Shown in pieces: positions 37,252 through 45,771 of a stretch of 64,000 nucleotides of DNA. Source of the DNA: Pseudoalteromonas shioyasakiensis (GTDB lineage Bacteria > Pseudomonadota > Gammaproteobacteria > Enterobacterales > Alteromonadaceae); contig NZ_CP077771.1 of assembly GCF_019134595.1 (NCBI RefSeq), positions 248,001-312,000 on the forward strand, given 5' to 3'. The notes under the pieces were generated by a model. The model saw only the letters and a program-made list of their open reading frames with translations, did not search any database and had not been told where the DNA came from. Position numbers and translations under genes: made by a program. Numbering within the stretch: position 1 is the stretch's first letter; each line of letters begins with the position of its first letter.

Positions 37252-39762
37252 TTGCGTAATATTACATATTTTTCGTTGTTATTTACTTCTTTTTTTCTCA
37301 GTTTCTGCTTGTTTTCGGCGATCGCACTAAAAGTGTTTTACGATAGACAAGAAATGCATGAGATTGAGCTAAGTGCAGCACTTAACAGTTACAGCAATAA
37401 ACTTGAAAAAGCCCTCGATAACGCACTCCTTGGTCCCTACCTTGTTCGCGCCGCAATGCGTGACTTTGCATATACGCAAACTGAATTCGAAACCCTTGCC
37501 ACAGAGATATTAACTCATAGTGATGGTAGCCAAACTATTCAACTCGCACCAAAAGGGGTAATTCAATACAGCTACCCGCTAACCAGTCACGAGAGTGTGA
37601 TTGGTGTTGATTTATTCAAGATGCAAAGTATTGAAAGGTCATTACAAACAGCCATTGATACTCAAAAAATGCGAATCGATGGACCTAAAGAGTTGGCTCA
37701 AGGTGGTCAAGGATTAGTCGCTCGATTACCAATTTTTGATCAAAATGAGTTTTGGGGGTTTGCAATCGCGGTGCTGCGCTTTCCAGAATTTATTGCAAAT
37801 TTGAGCCCTGAGAGCTCCTCCCCCTCTCACCTCTATGAGGTTTGGCAAAAAACAACGAATAACTACTTGCCGCTTTTAAATAACCACGGTTTTGAAGAAA
37901 ACCACTGGTCAACTTACAACCTCGATGTTGAAAATCAGCATTGGGTTGTGGGTATTAAAGACGAGTTTGCTTATCGGGCGCATGTTGAATTTTTAGTATT
38001 ATTACTCATTGCTCTGTTACTTTCATCGGTTAGCTGCTATTTGATTACGATTACTTTTCGGTTACGTGAGCATGAGCAAAACCTCGAAAAACTTGTGCAA
38101 AAGCAAACCTTAGAGCTGTCTGAACAGGCACTTGAATTAAAACAAGCTCAGTCACTCAGTGGCGTAGGTAGTTGGCATCTGTCGCCTGATAAAAGCATTA
38201 GGCAACTATCATCACAAGCTAAATCGCTATTCAAAGAACAAAGCAAAGCGCAATCAATTACTGATGTCTGTAAAAAAATCGATAGCTTTTATAAAAATTC
38301 GTTTTTAAATTTTATTCATACTAAGCCTAGTAACCCAACTGAAATTGAGTACACGATTAAACTCAATGGAGAAAAACGCTGGTTTCATGAACACGCTGAA
38401 TGGAACCCTAAAACCAACACCTTGGTTGGTACGATTAAAGACATAAGTGCTGAAAAACAACGCCAACATGAGCTTTACCAGCAAGCACATTTTGACTCGG
38501 TCACCGGCCTTGCCAATCGCCATTACAGCGAAAAATATATCGCTAGTTTATGCCCTGAAGACCAATACAGTAGCGGCCTTACTTTATTGTGTGCCGAGAT
38601 CAAAGGCTATCGTCAATTAGAAGATATTTACGGTCAAGATTACTTAAATGAACTACAGACAACGATAGCTAACCGGCTAATTGAATTTTCTGACTTACAT
38701 CAAGCGTTTTGCGCTCATATAAAACCTGGCTGTTTTTTAATATTACTAAAAGAAGCCATTTTTGATGAAAAACTCGCCGCCCTATTAGATAAATTACAGC
38801 ATCAGGTCGGCGGTATTATTGAAACCGCTGGTAGCGCTCATTTTTACCACTTATACATTGGCGTGGGCTATCCGCATTTACAAAACATCGATGCGGCTGA
38901 GCAAATCAACACAGCCCTCATTGCGATGAATGAATGCCCTCGCACACAAAAACCGTTCACAGTTTATAGCCAATCTCTAAAAGATAAGCTTATTGCACAA
39001 AGTAACCTCGAAAGTGATCTACGCCATGCGCTTGCGGCCAACGAACAGCTAAGTATGGTGTATCAGCCTATTGTAAACACTCTAGATGGCACACTGATTG
39101 GCTGTGAAGCGCTTGTACGTTGGCAGCACCCTGTTAGAGGCTTTGTGTCACCTGTTGAGTTTATTGCCATCGCTGAGCAATCAGAGCTTATTAATTTATT
39201 ATCTCGTTGGATTGTTGCTAAGGTTGCTGAAGATTGCCACCGCATGGTTGATAACAACATTCGCATTAAAGTATCGATCAACCTGTCGCGTAAGCAGTTC
39301 TCTGATGTGCATTTAGTTAAACGACTCAGTAAAGAAAAAGCTAAGCTGTTTCCGGCTAATCAAAAAATTAATCTTGAGATCACCGAATCAGCCCTATTTC
39401 AAAATACCCAATACGCCATAAACCTAATGCATGAACTTAAATTAGCAGGTTTTAATTTATCACTTGATGACTTTGGAACGGGTTATTCATCGCTGTCGTC
39501 GATTCAGCAGTTTCCGTTAGATAACGTTAAGATTGACCGTGCCTTTATTTGTAACTGCGTTGATAACCCACGAGATGGTTTATTTTTACAAACGATGAGT
39601 GATTTAGCCCATCAACTAGACTTAACGATTACTGCTGAAGGGGTCGAAAGCTCAGAGCAATGGCAGTTGGTGAGTGATAAAGGCATTGATTATATTCAAG
39701 GTTACTTAATATCAATGCCCTTATCTATTGATGATTTTATAGCGTTTGACCCGGTTGCGTAA
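37252..39762 (+). CDS. CHASE-like sensor GGDEF-EAL protein, probable c-di-GMP phosphodiesterase
   Basis: The 836-residue membrane protein has a helix at 5-27 and a periplasmic CHASE-like domain at about 40-240 (GVDLFKMQSIERSL, IDGPKELAQGGQGLVARLP). A second helix lies at about 246-268, then a coiled coil, a PAS-like segment, a GGDEF-like domain (about 410-570) and an EAL domain (about 580-830). The GGDEF motif is lost (replaced by IKPGCFL). The EAL set is intact: CEALVRW, INLSRKQF, EITESA, LDDFGTGYSS, VKIDRAFI, AEGVES, QGYLISMPL. The start is a TTG after CAGGGACGCCA, with no better ATG nearby. Confidence 0.88.
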   Translation: MRNITYFSLLFTSFFLSFCLFSAIALKVFYDRQEMHEIELSAALNSYSNKLEKALDNALLGPYLVRAAMRDFAYTQTEFETLATEILTHSDGSQTIQLAPKGVIQYSYPLTSHESVIGVDLFKMQSIERSLQTAIDTQKMRIDGPKELAQGGQGLVARLPIFDQNEFWGFAIAVLRFPEFIANLSPESSSPSHLYEVWQKTTNNYLPLLNNHGFEENHWSTYNLDVENQHWVVGIKDEFAYRAHVEFLVLLLIALLLSSVSCYLITITFRLREHEQNLEKLVQKQTLELSEQALELKQAQSLSGVGSWHLSPDKSIRQLSSQAKSLFKEQSKAQSITDVCKKIDSFYKNSFLNFIHTKPSNPTEIEYTIKLNGEKRWFHEHAEWNPKTNTLVGTIKDISAEKQRQHELYQQAHFDSVTGLANRHYSEKYIASLCPEDQYSSGLTLLCAEIKGYRQLEDIYGQDYLNELQTTIANRLIEFSDLHQAFCAHIKPGCFLILLKEAIFDEKLAALLDKLQHQVGGIIETAGSAHFYHLYIGVGYPHLQNIDAAEQINTALIAMNECPRTQKPFTVYSQSLKDKLIAQSNLESDLRHALAANEQLSMVYQPIVNTLDGTLIGCEALVRWQHPVRGFVSPVEFIAIAEQSELINLLSRWIVAKVAEDCHRMVDNNIRIKVSINLSRKQFSDVHLVKRLSKEKAKLFPANQKINLEITESALFQNTQYAINLMHELKLAGFNLSLDDFGTGYSSLSSIQQFPLDNVKIDRAFICNCVDNPRDGLFLQTMSDLAHQLDLTITAEGVESSEQWQLVSDKGIDYIQGYLISMPLSIDDFIAFDPVA

Positions 39763-40201
39763 GATCCAAAGCCAAGCTTTGTTTTGGCTTTTCGATCATA
39801 CGGGTAAGCTCTTTTTCGCCATCAAGGACAATAATGGTTGGTGTATACATTAAGTCGTGCTGTTTTGCTAACCCTGCAGGGTCTAGCTTATCGTAGCCTA
39901 CAGCCACTAGTTTAAGTGAGCCTAACTGCACCTTGGCAGTATCGAGAAGCTTTAAAAATCGAGGCACTTCACGTTTTGAGTCATGACACCAAGTGCCCAA
40001 GAACACCAAAACCTGCTTACCTTGCAGTGCTTTTATAGTGCTTAACTCTTCTTCGCTCGGTGAGTATTCATCATACTCTTCACTAAACGCAGAGTAGTCT
40101 TTAAGTAAGTCATCACGACTTATCTCTCCACTGTATGGAGCGGTACCTGAAAATGTCAGGGCAGAGAATAACAAAGCGGCGATATAAATTAGTTTTTTCA
40201 T
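39737..40201 (-). CDS. secreted thioredoxin-fold protein with a CxxS site
   Basis: The 154-residue protein has a signal peptide (about residues 1-19) and a thioredoxin fold: GKQVLVFLGTWCHDSKREVPRFLKLL, then YTPTIIVLDG with the cis-Pro. The active site is Cys-His-Asp-Ser: the second Cys is replaced by Ser, so it cannot be a normal dithiol oxidoreductase. It could be a monothiol isomerase or have another role in the periplasm. Its 3' end overlaps that of the convergent EAL gene by 26 bases. Confidence 0.8.
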   Translation of the reverse strand: MKKLIYIAALLFSALTFSGTAPYSGEISRDDLLKDYSAFSEEYDEYSPSEEELSTIKALQGKQVLVFLGTWCHDSKREVPRFLKLLDTAKVQLGSLKLVAVGYDKLDPAGLAKQHDLMYTPTIIVLDGEKELTRMIEKPKQSLALDLTQPGQTL

Positions 40202-40340
40202 TTTTTTGTTCTCAAGATATTTTCTTCACCTTAACCAATTTAGTAACAACACTCCAGCAGGCTTTGTGCAAAGAATCTAAATTGGCATGTAAAGTAAAAA
40301 CAAACTACTATATTAGATATATCTAATGTAAGGTTTTACT

Positions 40341-40907
40341 ATGTTTTCCTTCAGAACAATTTTGATTTGTACTGCGTTACTTTCACCTAGTATTTATGCT
40401 GAAACAAAATCAGCGACTCTAGAAACTCAAGCAGCGGAGCGAGCAACTGAATTTGCAAAAACGCTCAAATCAGCATTGGGAGCCGCAATAAAACAAGGCG
40501 GTTTAGTCGAAGGAATTAACGTGTGTAAAATGCAGGCTCCGGCCATTGCCGAGAGTTTATCAACTGATGGTTGGACGGTAGCGCGTAAAAGTACTAAAAA
40601 CCGTAATTCAAATAATAAACCTGATAACTGGGAAGCTGAAAAAATCGCTCAGCTACTCGATATGATCAGAAATACAGAAAGCATCGACAATGTGACTTTT
40701 TCAACCAATAAAGATGGTCAATTTCGCTTTGCTAAAGCGATAAAAGTCGCGCCAGTTTGCCTCAATTGTCATGGCCAAACAATTGCGCCAGAAGTAAAGC
40801 AAGCACTCAGCGAGCATTACCCAAATGATTTAGCCACAGGCTATCGGCTTGGTGATCTAAGAGGAATATTCTCAATTACCAAAACGCTCGAAACGTCTGA
40901 GCCATAA
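40341..40907 (+). CDS. DUF3365 (Tll0287-like) periplasmic heme-motif protein
   Basis: The 188-residue protein has a signal peptide (cleavage near IYA, residue 20) and a DUF3365 domain: ALGAAIKQGGLVEGINVCK, then RKSTKNRNSNNKPDNWE. A c-type heme-binding CLNCH motif follows near residue 142. The family includes heme-binding sensor-like domains. A periplasmic redox or sensing role is inferred. No cytochrome maturation or partner gene is adjacent. Confidence 0.83.
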   Translation: MFSFRTILICTALLSPSIYAETKSATLETQAAERATEFAKTLKSALGAAIKQGGLVEGINVCKMQAPAIAESLSTDGWTVARKSTKNRNSNNKPDNWEAEKIAQLLDMIRNTESIDNVTFSTNKDGQFRFAKAIKVAPVCLNCHGQTIAPEVKQALSEHYPNDLATGYRLGDLRGIFSITKTLETSEP

Positions 40908-40982
40908 AATATATGCCTTGTACTCGCATAGTTTGCTCTTAGCCATTAAAATACCTCTTTAAAATCAACCATGGTGCCATTT

Positions 40983-41318
40983 ATGTCTTTTCCTCCTTGC
41001 CCACAATGTAACTCTGAATACGTGTATGAAGATCAAAACAATTTAGTATGCCCAGAATGCGCTCATGAGTGGGATCCTAACGCGGTTGATACCGATGATA
41101 TGATCAATGTGAAAGATGCTAACGGCACTTTATTAGCTGATGGCGACAAAGTGACTGTTGCGAAAGATTTAAAAATTAAAGGTAGCTCACAAGTAATTAA
41201 AATAGGCACCAAAGCCGTGATCCGCCGCGTGTTAGATAAAAAAGACCACGAGTTAGACTGTAAAGTTGATGGCGTTGGTGAAATGATGGTAACCGCTAAG
41301 TTTGTTAAAAAAGCTTAA
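40983..41318 (+). CDS. yjdM: YjdM (PhnA) zinc-ribbon protein
   Basis: The 111-residue protein is collinear with E. coli YjdM: an N-terminal zinc ribbon (CPQCNSEY and CPECAHEW) and a C-terminal barrel beginning VKDANGTLLADGDKVTVAKDLKIKG and ending AKFVKKA. Despite the old name PhnA it does not act in phosphonate breakdown by itself. I use the ATG at 40983 (MSFPPCPQC) rather than the earlier in-frame ATG at 40971, from alignment with the family. Confidence 0.9.
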   Translation: MSFPPCPQCNSEYVYEDQNNLVCPECAHEWDPNAVDTDDMINVKDANGTLLADGDKVTVAKDLKIKGSSQVIKIGTKAVIRRVLDKKDHELDCKVDGVGEMMVTAKFVKKA

Positions 41319-41720
41319 TAAACATATTGAGCAGTGCCTAATATAAAAACACTGCTCAACTAGTATACTTTAAAGAAACAAAAAAGTTTCAATTAAAATA
41401 CCATTTTAATTCAATGCCATATAACTTAACTGAAAACATATTCTATTTAGAATCAAAATCATAAAAAATACCCAAAAAACACACGCTGATCCCAAAACAG
41501 ATCCAGAATAACTGCTTTAAGGTACAAGAATAATAAATTTATACTAATTATTTTGCATTAAATAATTATTCACCTACACTTCTTTTCAATCATTATTTCT
41601 AGAATACGAAATATGATTTAAACCACGTTTAAAAAGCAGGTATTTTGAACACTATTTAGGAACTATTAATAGATGTTCATGCAGTCATACAAATATGTTT
41701 TTAACAAAACTAATGTATTA
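41319..41720. other. AT-rich leader region upstream of the riboswitch
   Basis: About 400 bases without a convincing gene, strongly AT-rich. It must contain the promoter for the riboswitch transcript. I see no clear operator. Confidence 0.5.
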
Positions 41721-41812
41721 ATACTGCCAAACCTACTGTGAGGTAGGGACGGAAAGCCACGGGTCTTCTCTGAAAGAAGTAAGGAAATGGGAAGATAGCC
41801 GGGTTGTGGAAT
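41721..41812 (+). ncRNA. c-di-GMP-I (GEMM) riboswitch
   Basis: The conserved elements of the GEMM-I aptamer appear in order: GCCAAACC (41725-41732), the P2 arm CCTACTGTGAGGTAGG, the core GGGACGGAAAGCC (with G where most members have C in GACGCAAAG), the second arm from ACGGGTCTTC to GAAGAT, and the closing AGCCGGGTTG (41797-41806). Only about 20 bases separate the aptamer from the ATG at 41828, with no terminator between. Control is therefore more likely at translation than transcription. Confidence 0.88.
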
Positions 41813-41827
41813 TTGGAATCCAGAACA

Positions 41828-42577
41828 ATGAAACATCACATCTTTAGCACAGCATTACTTGCTGTCGCTTTCACATCAACAGCTTACGCAGTAGACGATC
41901 CGAATTTTGGTGCACAGTCATTGCGAGGCGAAATCGGCACTAAAGGAGTTTTCTTGACCATTCCTTACGATGAAGTTCGTTATGGTAATGGCGATAACAA
42001 AGCGTATATAAAACCTGAAGAATATAAAATGATGTACTCTGATAGCATTGGCGGCAAAGTAACCTGCCCAGCTATTAAAGGGCCAGGTTTAAAAGGATTG
42101 AATTACCACCAATTCAAAAACGGCATTGAATGCTCATGGAAGTCTCGCCCCGGCAGTAATGCCGAAATTATTACTTTTACTTTATCGCCAGGTGGAGACA
42201 CAGGTAAGTCACCGAAACATTATCGGGGTAAAAATAAAGTCGTAACATGGAAAGGAACTATTTACGATGCAAATGGCCAAGGTGTTGTAAAGCAAGGCTA
42301 TAAAGCAACGCTAAAGTTAGATATGTACGATTATCGTAACGGCAATTCTCACAAAGCTTTTGTTTTTAAAAAGAACCATAAAGTGAAGCTTGGAGATTTT
42401 ACGTCGACTAAAGGTTCAATCCGTGACTTTATTTGTAACTTTAATGGTCAAAAAATAAATGTACTAAAAGATCATGCACCTGTTGGTCAATTTGGTAAAA
42501 AAGGCGTCAAGTGCACTTACATGCTTAAACAAAATGGTAAAGACCCACATTACTATGGTGAAGTCGTATTTAAATAA
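41828..42577 (+). CDS. riboswitch-controlled secreted protein of unknown function
   Basis: The 249-residue protein has a clear signal peptide (cleavage near TAYA, residue 21). The mature protein is basic and strand-rich and seems to be two related halves. The first contains YGNGDNKAYI, then a Cys-to-Cys segment (VTCPAIKG to GIECSW). The second contains YRNGNSHKAFVF, then another Cys-to-Cys segment (FICNFNG to VKCTYM). I do not recognise the family. Known genes behind such riboswitches include adhesins and chitin-binding proteins, so a surface or matrix role is possible. I use ATG 41828 because the frame upstream of it is inside the riboswitch. Confidence 0.82.
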   Translation: MKHHIFSTALLAVAFTSTAYAVDDPNFGAQSLRGEIGTKGVFLTIPYDEVRYGNGDNKAYIKPEEYKMMYSDSIGGKVTCPAIKGPGLKGLNYHQFKNGIECSWKSRPGSNAEIITFTLSPGGDTGKSPKHYRGKNKVVTWKGTIYDANGQGVVKQGYKATLKLDMYDYRNGNSHKAFVFKKNHKVKLGDFTSTKGSIRDFICNFNGQKINVLKDHAPVGQFGKKGVKCTYMLKQNGKDPHYYGEVVFK

Positions 42578-42625
42578 TAGATTTAAAAACAATTAATAAA
42601 CGACTGTTAATTTTCCTTTTCATTC

Positions 42626-42652
42626 AAAGCCTAGCCTGCGCTAGGCTTTTTT
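42626..42652. terminator. terminator after the riboswitch-controlled gene
   Basis: AAAGCCTAGC (42626-42635) pairs perfectly with GCTAGGCTTT (42640-42649), followed by TTT. It can also serve the convergent gene. Confidence 0.8.
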
Positions 42653-42655
42653 AAC

Positions 42656-43066
42656 TCACTTTAAGTAGCACATATTTTCAACAACAATCCCTGTTACTTC
42701 ACAATGTTCGCAGCTCAACTGCCAACCAGCAGCCCATGTGGTTGCGCTAAGATTTCCTTTGCAAAGTGGGCAAACTTCGCCAACAAACGTACTTGGGGTA
42801 ATATCTTTAGCTCGCTTTGAAAATGGCCTTAAAAACCAAAGAATATTATCGTCGATACTGATGGTTAGATCGTGGCGTAACGTCTCACAATACGCATTAA
42901 ACACTGCTTGTTTGTACTGTTTTGCGTGCTCAGCAGATTGACTGGCATAAACACTGAGTGCATTTTCGATGTTTCTTAGACGATCGGGCCATGCTTGTGC
43001 GTCTATATTCGCTTTGCAATCTAACAGCTCTTCAAGAGTGTAACTTGCATAGTTTGGTTCAAACAT
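42656..43066 (-). CDS. hypothetical protein with C-terminal zinc ribbon
   Basis: The 136-residue soluble protein has an N-terminal helical part with several Tyr and His. A C-terminal pair CPLC and CEHC (about residues 100-125) could bind one zinc ion. I do not recognise a family. It lies 24 bases downstream of the Sel1-like gene on the same strand. Confidence 0.6.
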   Translation of the reverse strand: MFEPNYASYTLEELLDCKANIDAQAWPDRLRNIENALSVYASQSAEHAKQYKQAVFNAYCETLRHDLTISIDDNILWFLRPFSKRAKDITPSTFVGEVCPLCKGNLSATTWAAGWQLSCEHCEVTGIVVENMCYLK

Positions 43067-43090
43067 AATTGCCTTCCTTGCTTTGGGTAA

Positions 43091-44074
43091 TTAATACTTT
43101 AAGCATTCTTGCTTTGGATATAATGTATTATTTTGCTTTATTTGCAACAGCCATTGATCATATAAGTTGTTTGCAATACTCAGCTCTTCATCTGAAAGTG
43201 TCGGGTATTGTCTTTGCTCAAACCACGCATAACGATTATACACATCGTTATTTTGCGTGATTTCCATAATGAGTCGATTTATAGCGTAGGCTTTTGCTGC
43301 ACTATGCTCACCAACTTGTTCGCTGTAATACATGCTCGCTAAACTCATCAGCGCTTGTTCACTGCCCTGCTTCGCTGCTTGCTCTAAAAATACGGTTTTA
43401 CGCTCATTAAAACTATCGCGATTTTTGATGAACTCGGCACGTGACAACTTATCAGGAAATTGTGACTTCATATAAAATTCGGGAGTTAGCCCAGCAAGCG
43501 TTTGCTGCGCATAAGCCGAACCATTTGCTGCAGCCTCTGCCAAATAACTGTAAAAAGAACGCCGCGTTGCTAAATCTAATCCTTGGCAATACTCATATTT
43601 ATCTAAAACACGGCTTTGTATATCGCCAGCATCACTAAACTCATAGATTTCAGCTAATGTTGCTTCAAGCGTCTCAGCATCTAAAGGAGCATTAAAACAG
43701 TACTTAAGATTTTGTGCGATGAGATAGTTAGCCTCCACATCCCCCCCCTCAGCGCGTTGCTTTAGCTCAGTAAAGTGGTCAATTAACACACCATCAAAAC
43801 GCCACTTCGGTGCATTTTTGATAATAAGTTCATGGCTGTCATTTACTTCACTCCCTTGCTCATCTGATTCATTAGCTAACAAACTCGTGTCAGGTTTTGT
43901 GGCAGGTATGCTTACTTTTGCCTCAACGTGCTGCGTAGTTTTTGTATCATTTGATGACTCTGAATTGGTTACAAAGATTGCTGCTTCTCGTGAAAAAAAT
44001 ATATAAATAACGAACAACAATACTACAATTAAAAATGGCTTTATTCCTTGCCTAATAAAAGCATACCCAGACAT
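43091..44074 (-). CDS. membrane-anchored Sel1-repeat-like protein
   Basis: The 327-residue protein has one N-terminal membrane helix (about 13-30), so most of it is periplasmic. A Ser/Thr/Glu-rich linker leads to helices of Sel1-like type: AAANGSAYAQQTLAGL, then AAKQGSEQALMSLASMYYSE. Five or so Cys are scattered in the domain. Sel1 repeats usually mediate protein contacts. No specific partner is evident. Confidence 0.65.
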   Translation of the reverse strand: MSGYAFIRQGIKPFLIVVLLFVIYIFFSREAAIFVTNSESSNDTKTTQHVEAKVSIPATKPDTSLLANESDEQGSEVNDSHELIIKNAPKWRFDGVLIDHFTELKQRAEGGDVEANYLIAQNLKYCFNAPLDAETLEATLAEIYEFSDAGDIQSRVLDKYEYCQGLDLATRRSFYSYLAEAAANGSAYAQQTLAGLTPEFYMKSQFPDKLSRAEFIKNRDSFNERKTVFLEQAAKQGSEQALMSLASMYYSEQVGEHSAAKAYAINRLIMEITQNNDVYNRYAWFEQRQYPTLSDEELSIANNLYDQWLLQIKQNNTLYPKQECLKY

Positions 44075-44185
44075 AACAACCTACTTATCATTCTTGTTGC
44101 TAAATAAGTTACAAGAAAACAGTGATGAAAGCGAAACTTAACTGCGGTTTCGCTTTGTTTGCATTAAACAAGAGCAAACTAACGA

Positions 44186-45226
44186 TCACTCTTGAGTCTT
44201 TTTAATTGACCTATTTTGCTTTTGGACAGTATTAACCATTTTTGAAAACGCGCGCTGTTTGGCTCGCTTTTCAGCCATGGTGGCATTGTTGTGCTCATTT
44301 TCAGCTAACAACTTACGGTAATTTTCTAAGCGTCTTGTTGATAATGAGCCCATTTCAATTGCTTTAATAACAGCGCAGCCCGGCTCTGTTTGGTGTTGGC
44401 AATCTTTAAATCGACAGGTACTTGCGAGTAGCTCAACATCTTCAAATGCACGTTCAATACCTTGCTTTGAATCGCTTAATTGCAATTCTCGCATACCCGG
44501 TGTGTCCATCAATAACGCACCATTAGATAACCTTTTAATCGATCTAAAGGTTGTTGTATGACGGCCTTTGCTATCTTGTTCACGAATACCTGCTGTTTTT
44601 AATTCATCGGAACCAAGTAGTGCATTAACAATGGTCGATTTACCTACTCCAGATGAGCCCATAAATGCGAGCGTTTGCCCCTTTCGACAATAAGGTGTAA
44701 GTAAGTCACAGCCCTCTTCTTTTAACGCATTAATAGCAATAACACTCAAAAGAGAGTCGAGGTTTTGCACTTGCTGGCAGTGCTTTTCAACGTCTGGGCA
44801 AGTATCAGCTTTGGTTAACACCACCACAGGCTCTATTTGGGCATTTTTAACCAAGGCTAAATATCGCTCTATCCTATTTAAGCTAAAGTCATCATTAAGC
44901 GATGTAACAATAAACACGGTATCAATATTCGCCGCGATTAATTGAAACTCGTGTTTAGAGCCTGCAGCCTTGCGCTTAATGATTGAAGCTCTTTCTAGTA
45001 CCCGTAAAATACGCGAATCATCAAATACCACCCAATCACCTACGCAAATTTGTTCAAGACTCGGTGTTAAAGCAAACCGCACCGTGCCCTGCTCGCCAAG
45101 CAATACGACCTCTGTTTTGTGATGCTCAACAACACGCCCTAAGTAGCCGTTTTCTAGCTCATCTAAACTCAACTGTTGTTGAAAGAAAGGTCGCATGCCT
45201 AATTCGATCAGTGAAGGTGTTTGCAT
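44186..45226 (-). CDS. rsgA: RsgA-type circularly permuted GTPase
   Basis: The 346-residue protein has an OB-like N-terminal domain and a circularly permuted G domain: LTKAD (G4) precedes GSSGVGKST (G1) and DTPGM (G3). A C-terminal zinc knuckle follows (CRFKDCQHQTEPGCAV). RsgA matures the 30S subunit. Its setting is not the usual one next to orn or psd, and N- and C-terminal parts look somewhat divergent, so it may be a second RsgA copy. I use ATG 45226 rather than the in-frame TTG at 45238; it then begins five bases after the GNAT stop. Confidence 0.87.
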   Translation of the reverse strand: MQTPSLIELGMRPFFQQQLSLDELENGYLGRVVEHHKTEVVLLGEQGTVRFALTPSLEQICVGDWVVFDDSRILRVLERASIIKRKAAGSKHEFQLIAANIDTVFIVTSLNDDFSLNRIERYLALVKNAQIEPVVVLTKADTCPDVEKHCQQVQNLDSLLSVIAINALKEEGCDLLTPYCRKGQTLAFMGSSGVGKSTIVNALLGSDELKTAGIREQDSKGRHTTTFRSIKRLSNGALLMDTPGMRELQLSDSKQGIERAFEDVELLASTCRFKDCQHQTEPGCAVIKAIEMGSLSTRRLENYRKLLAENEHNNATMAEKRAKQRAFSKMVNTVQKQNRSIKKTQE

Positions 45227-45231
45227 AATGT

Positions 45232-45771
45232 TTACCAAAGCTGTGGATTATCGAGAGGTTTTAGGCAACTTGGCTTACCAGTAATTGGCAAAATTTCGTC
45301 ATCTAAAACTGGTTTAGCAAGCCAACCTTTTGGGTAAGATAAGTTATGAGGAGCTTGAATAATTTCTTCACTCACAACGGAAAACCCGACTTTTCCATAA
45401 AAGTTGATATCACCATAGGTCATCACTAGGCTGACATTTTGTTCAGCTAGCTTATCGCAGCCGAATTGGATCAGCTTTTGTCCTATGCCTTGTCCCTGAC
45501 AATCCGTTGCCACTGCAACAGGCGAGAGTAAAAACACCTCTTTAGCGTGCGCAAACTGTAAACGCGACAGCACAATAGCGCCCACGATACGTTGCTTATC
45601 TGTCGCGACAAACACATATAAATCAGTTGATGGGTATGGCTCAGCTAAAAAGTCAGTGACTAAACGGGCAACTTGCTCGCCTTCTTGTTTTGACTCTGAT
45701 GCACTAAATGTTGCCAAGTAAAGCGCAATAATCTCGTTTTTTTGGCTCTGTTCGTAAATTGAAAAATTCAC
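45232..45771 (-). CDS. GNAT-family N-acetyltransferase
   Basis: The 179-residue protein has the GNAT acetyl-CoA motif: VATDCQGQGIGQKLIQFG, preceded by IVGAIVLSRL and followed by VMTYGDINFYGKVGFSVVS. It resembles the YhbS-type acetyltransferases. Substrate unknown. It overlaps the MerR-methyltransferase stop region by four bases, indicating one operon with that gene and rsgA. Confidence 0.85.
   Translation of the reverse strand: MNFSIYEQSQKNEIIALYLATFSASESKQEGEQVARLVTDFLAEPYPSTDLYVFVATDKQRIVGAIVLSRLQFAHAKEVFLLSPVAVATDCQGQGIGQKLIQFGCDKLAEQNVSLVMTYGDINFYGKVGFSVVSEEIIQAPHNLSYPKGWLAKPVLDDEILPITGKPSCLKPLDNPQLW

Noticed and set aside
41804..41827. Start of the secreted protein inside the riboswitch tail
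   Set aside because: The extra residues come before a clear signal peptide and derive from the aptamer's last bases.
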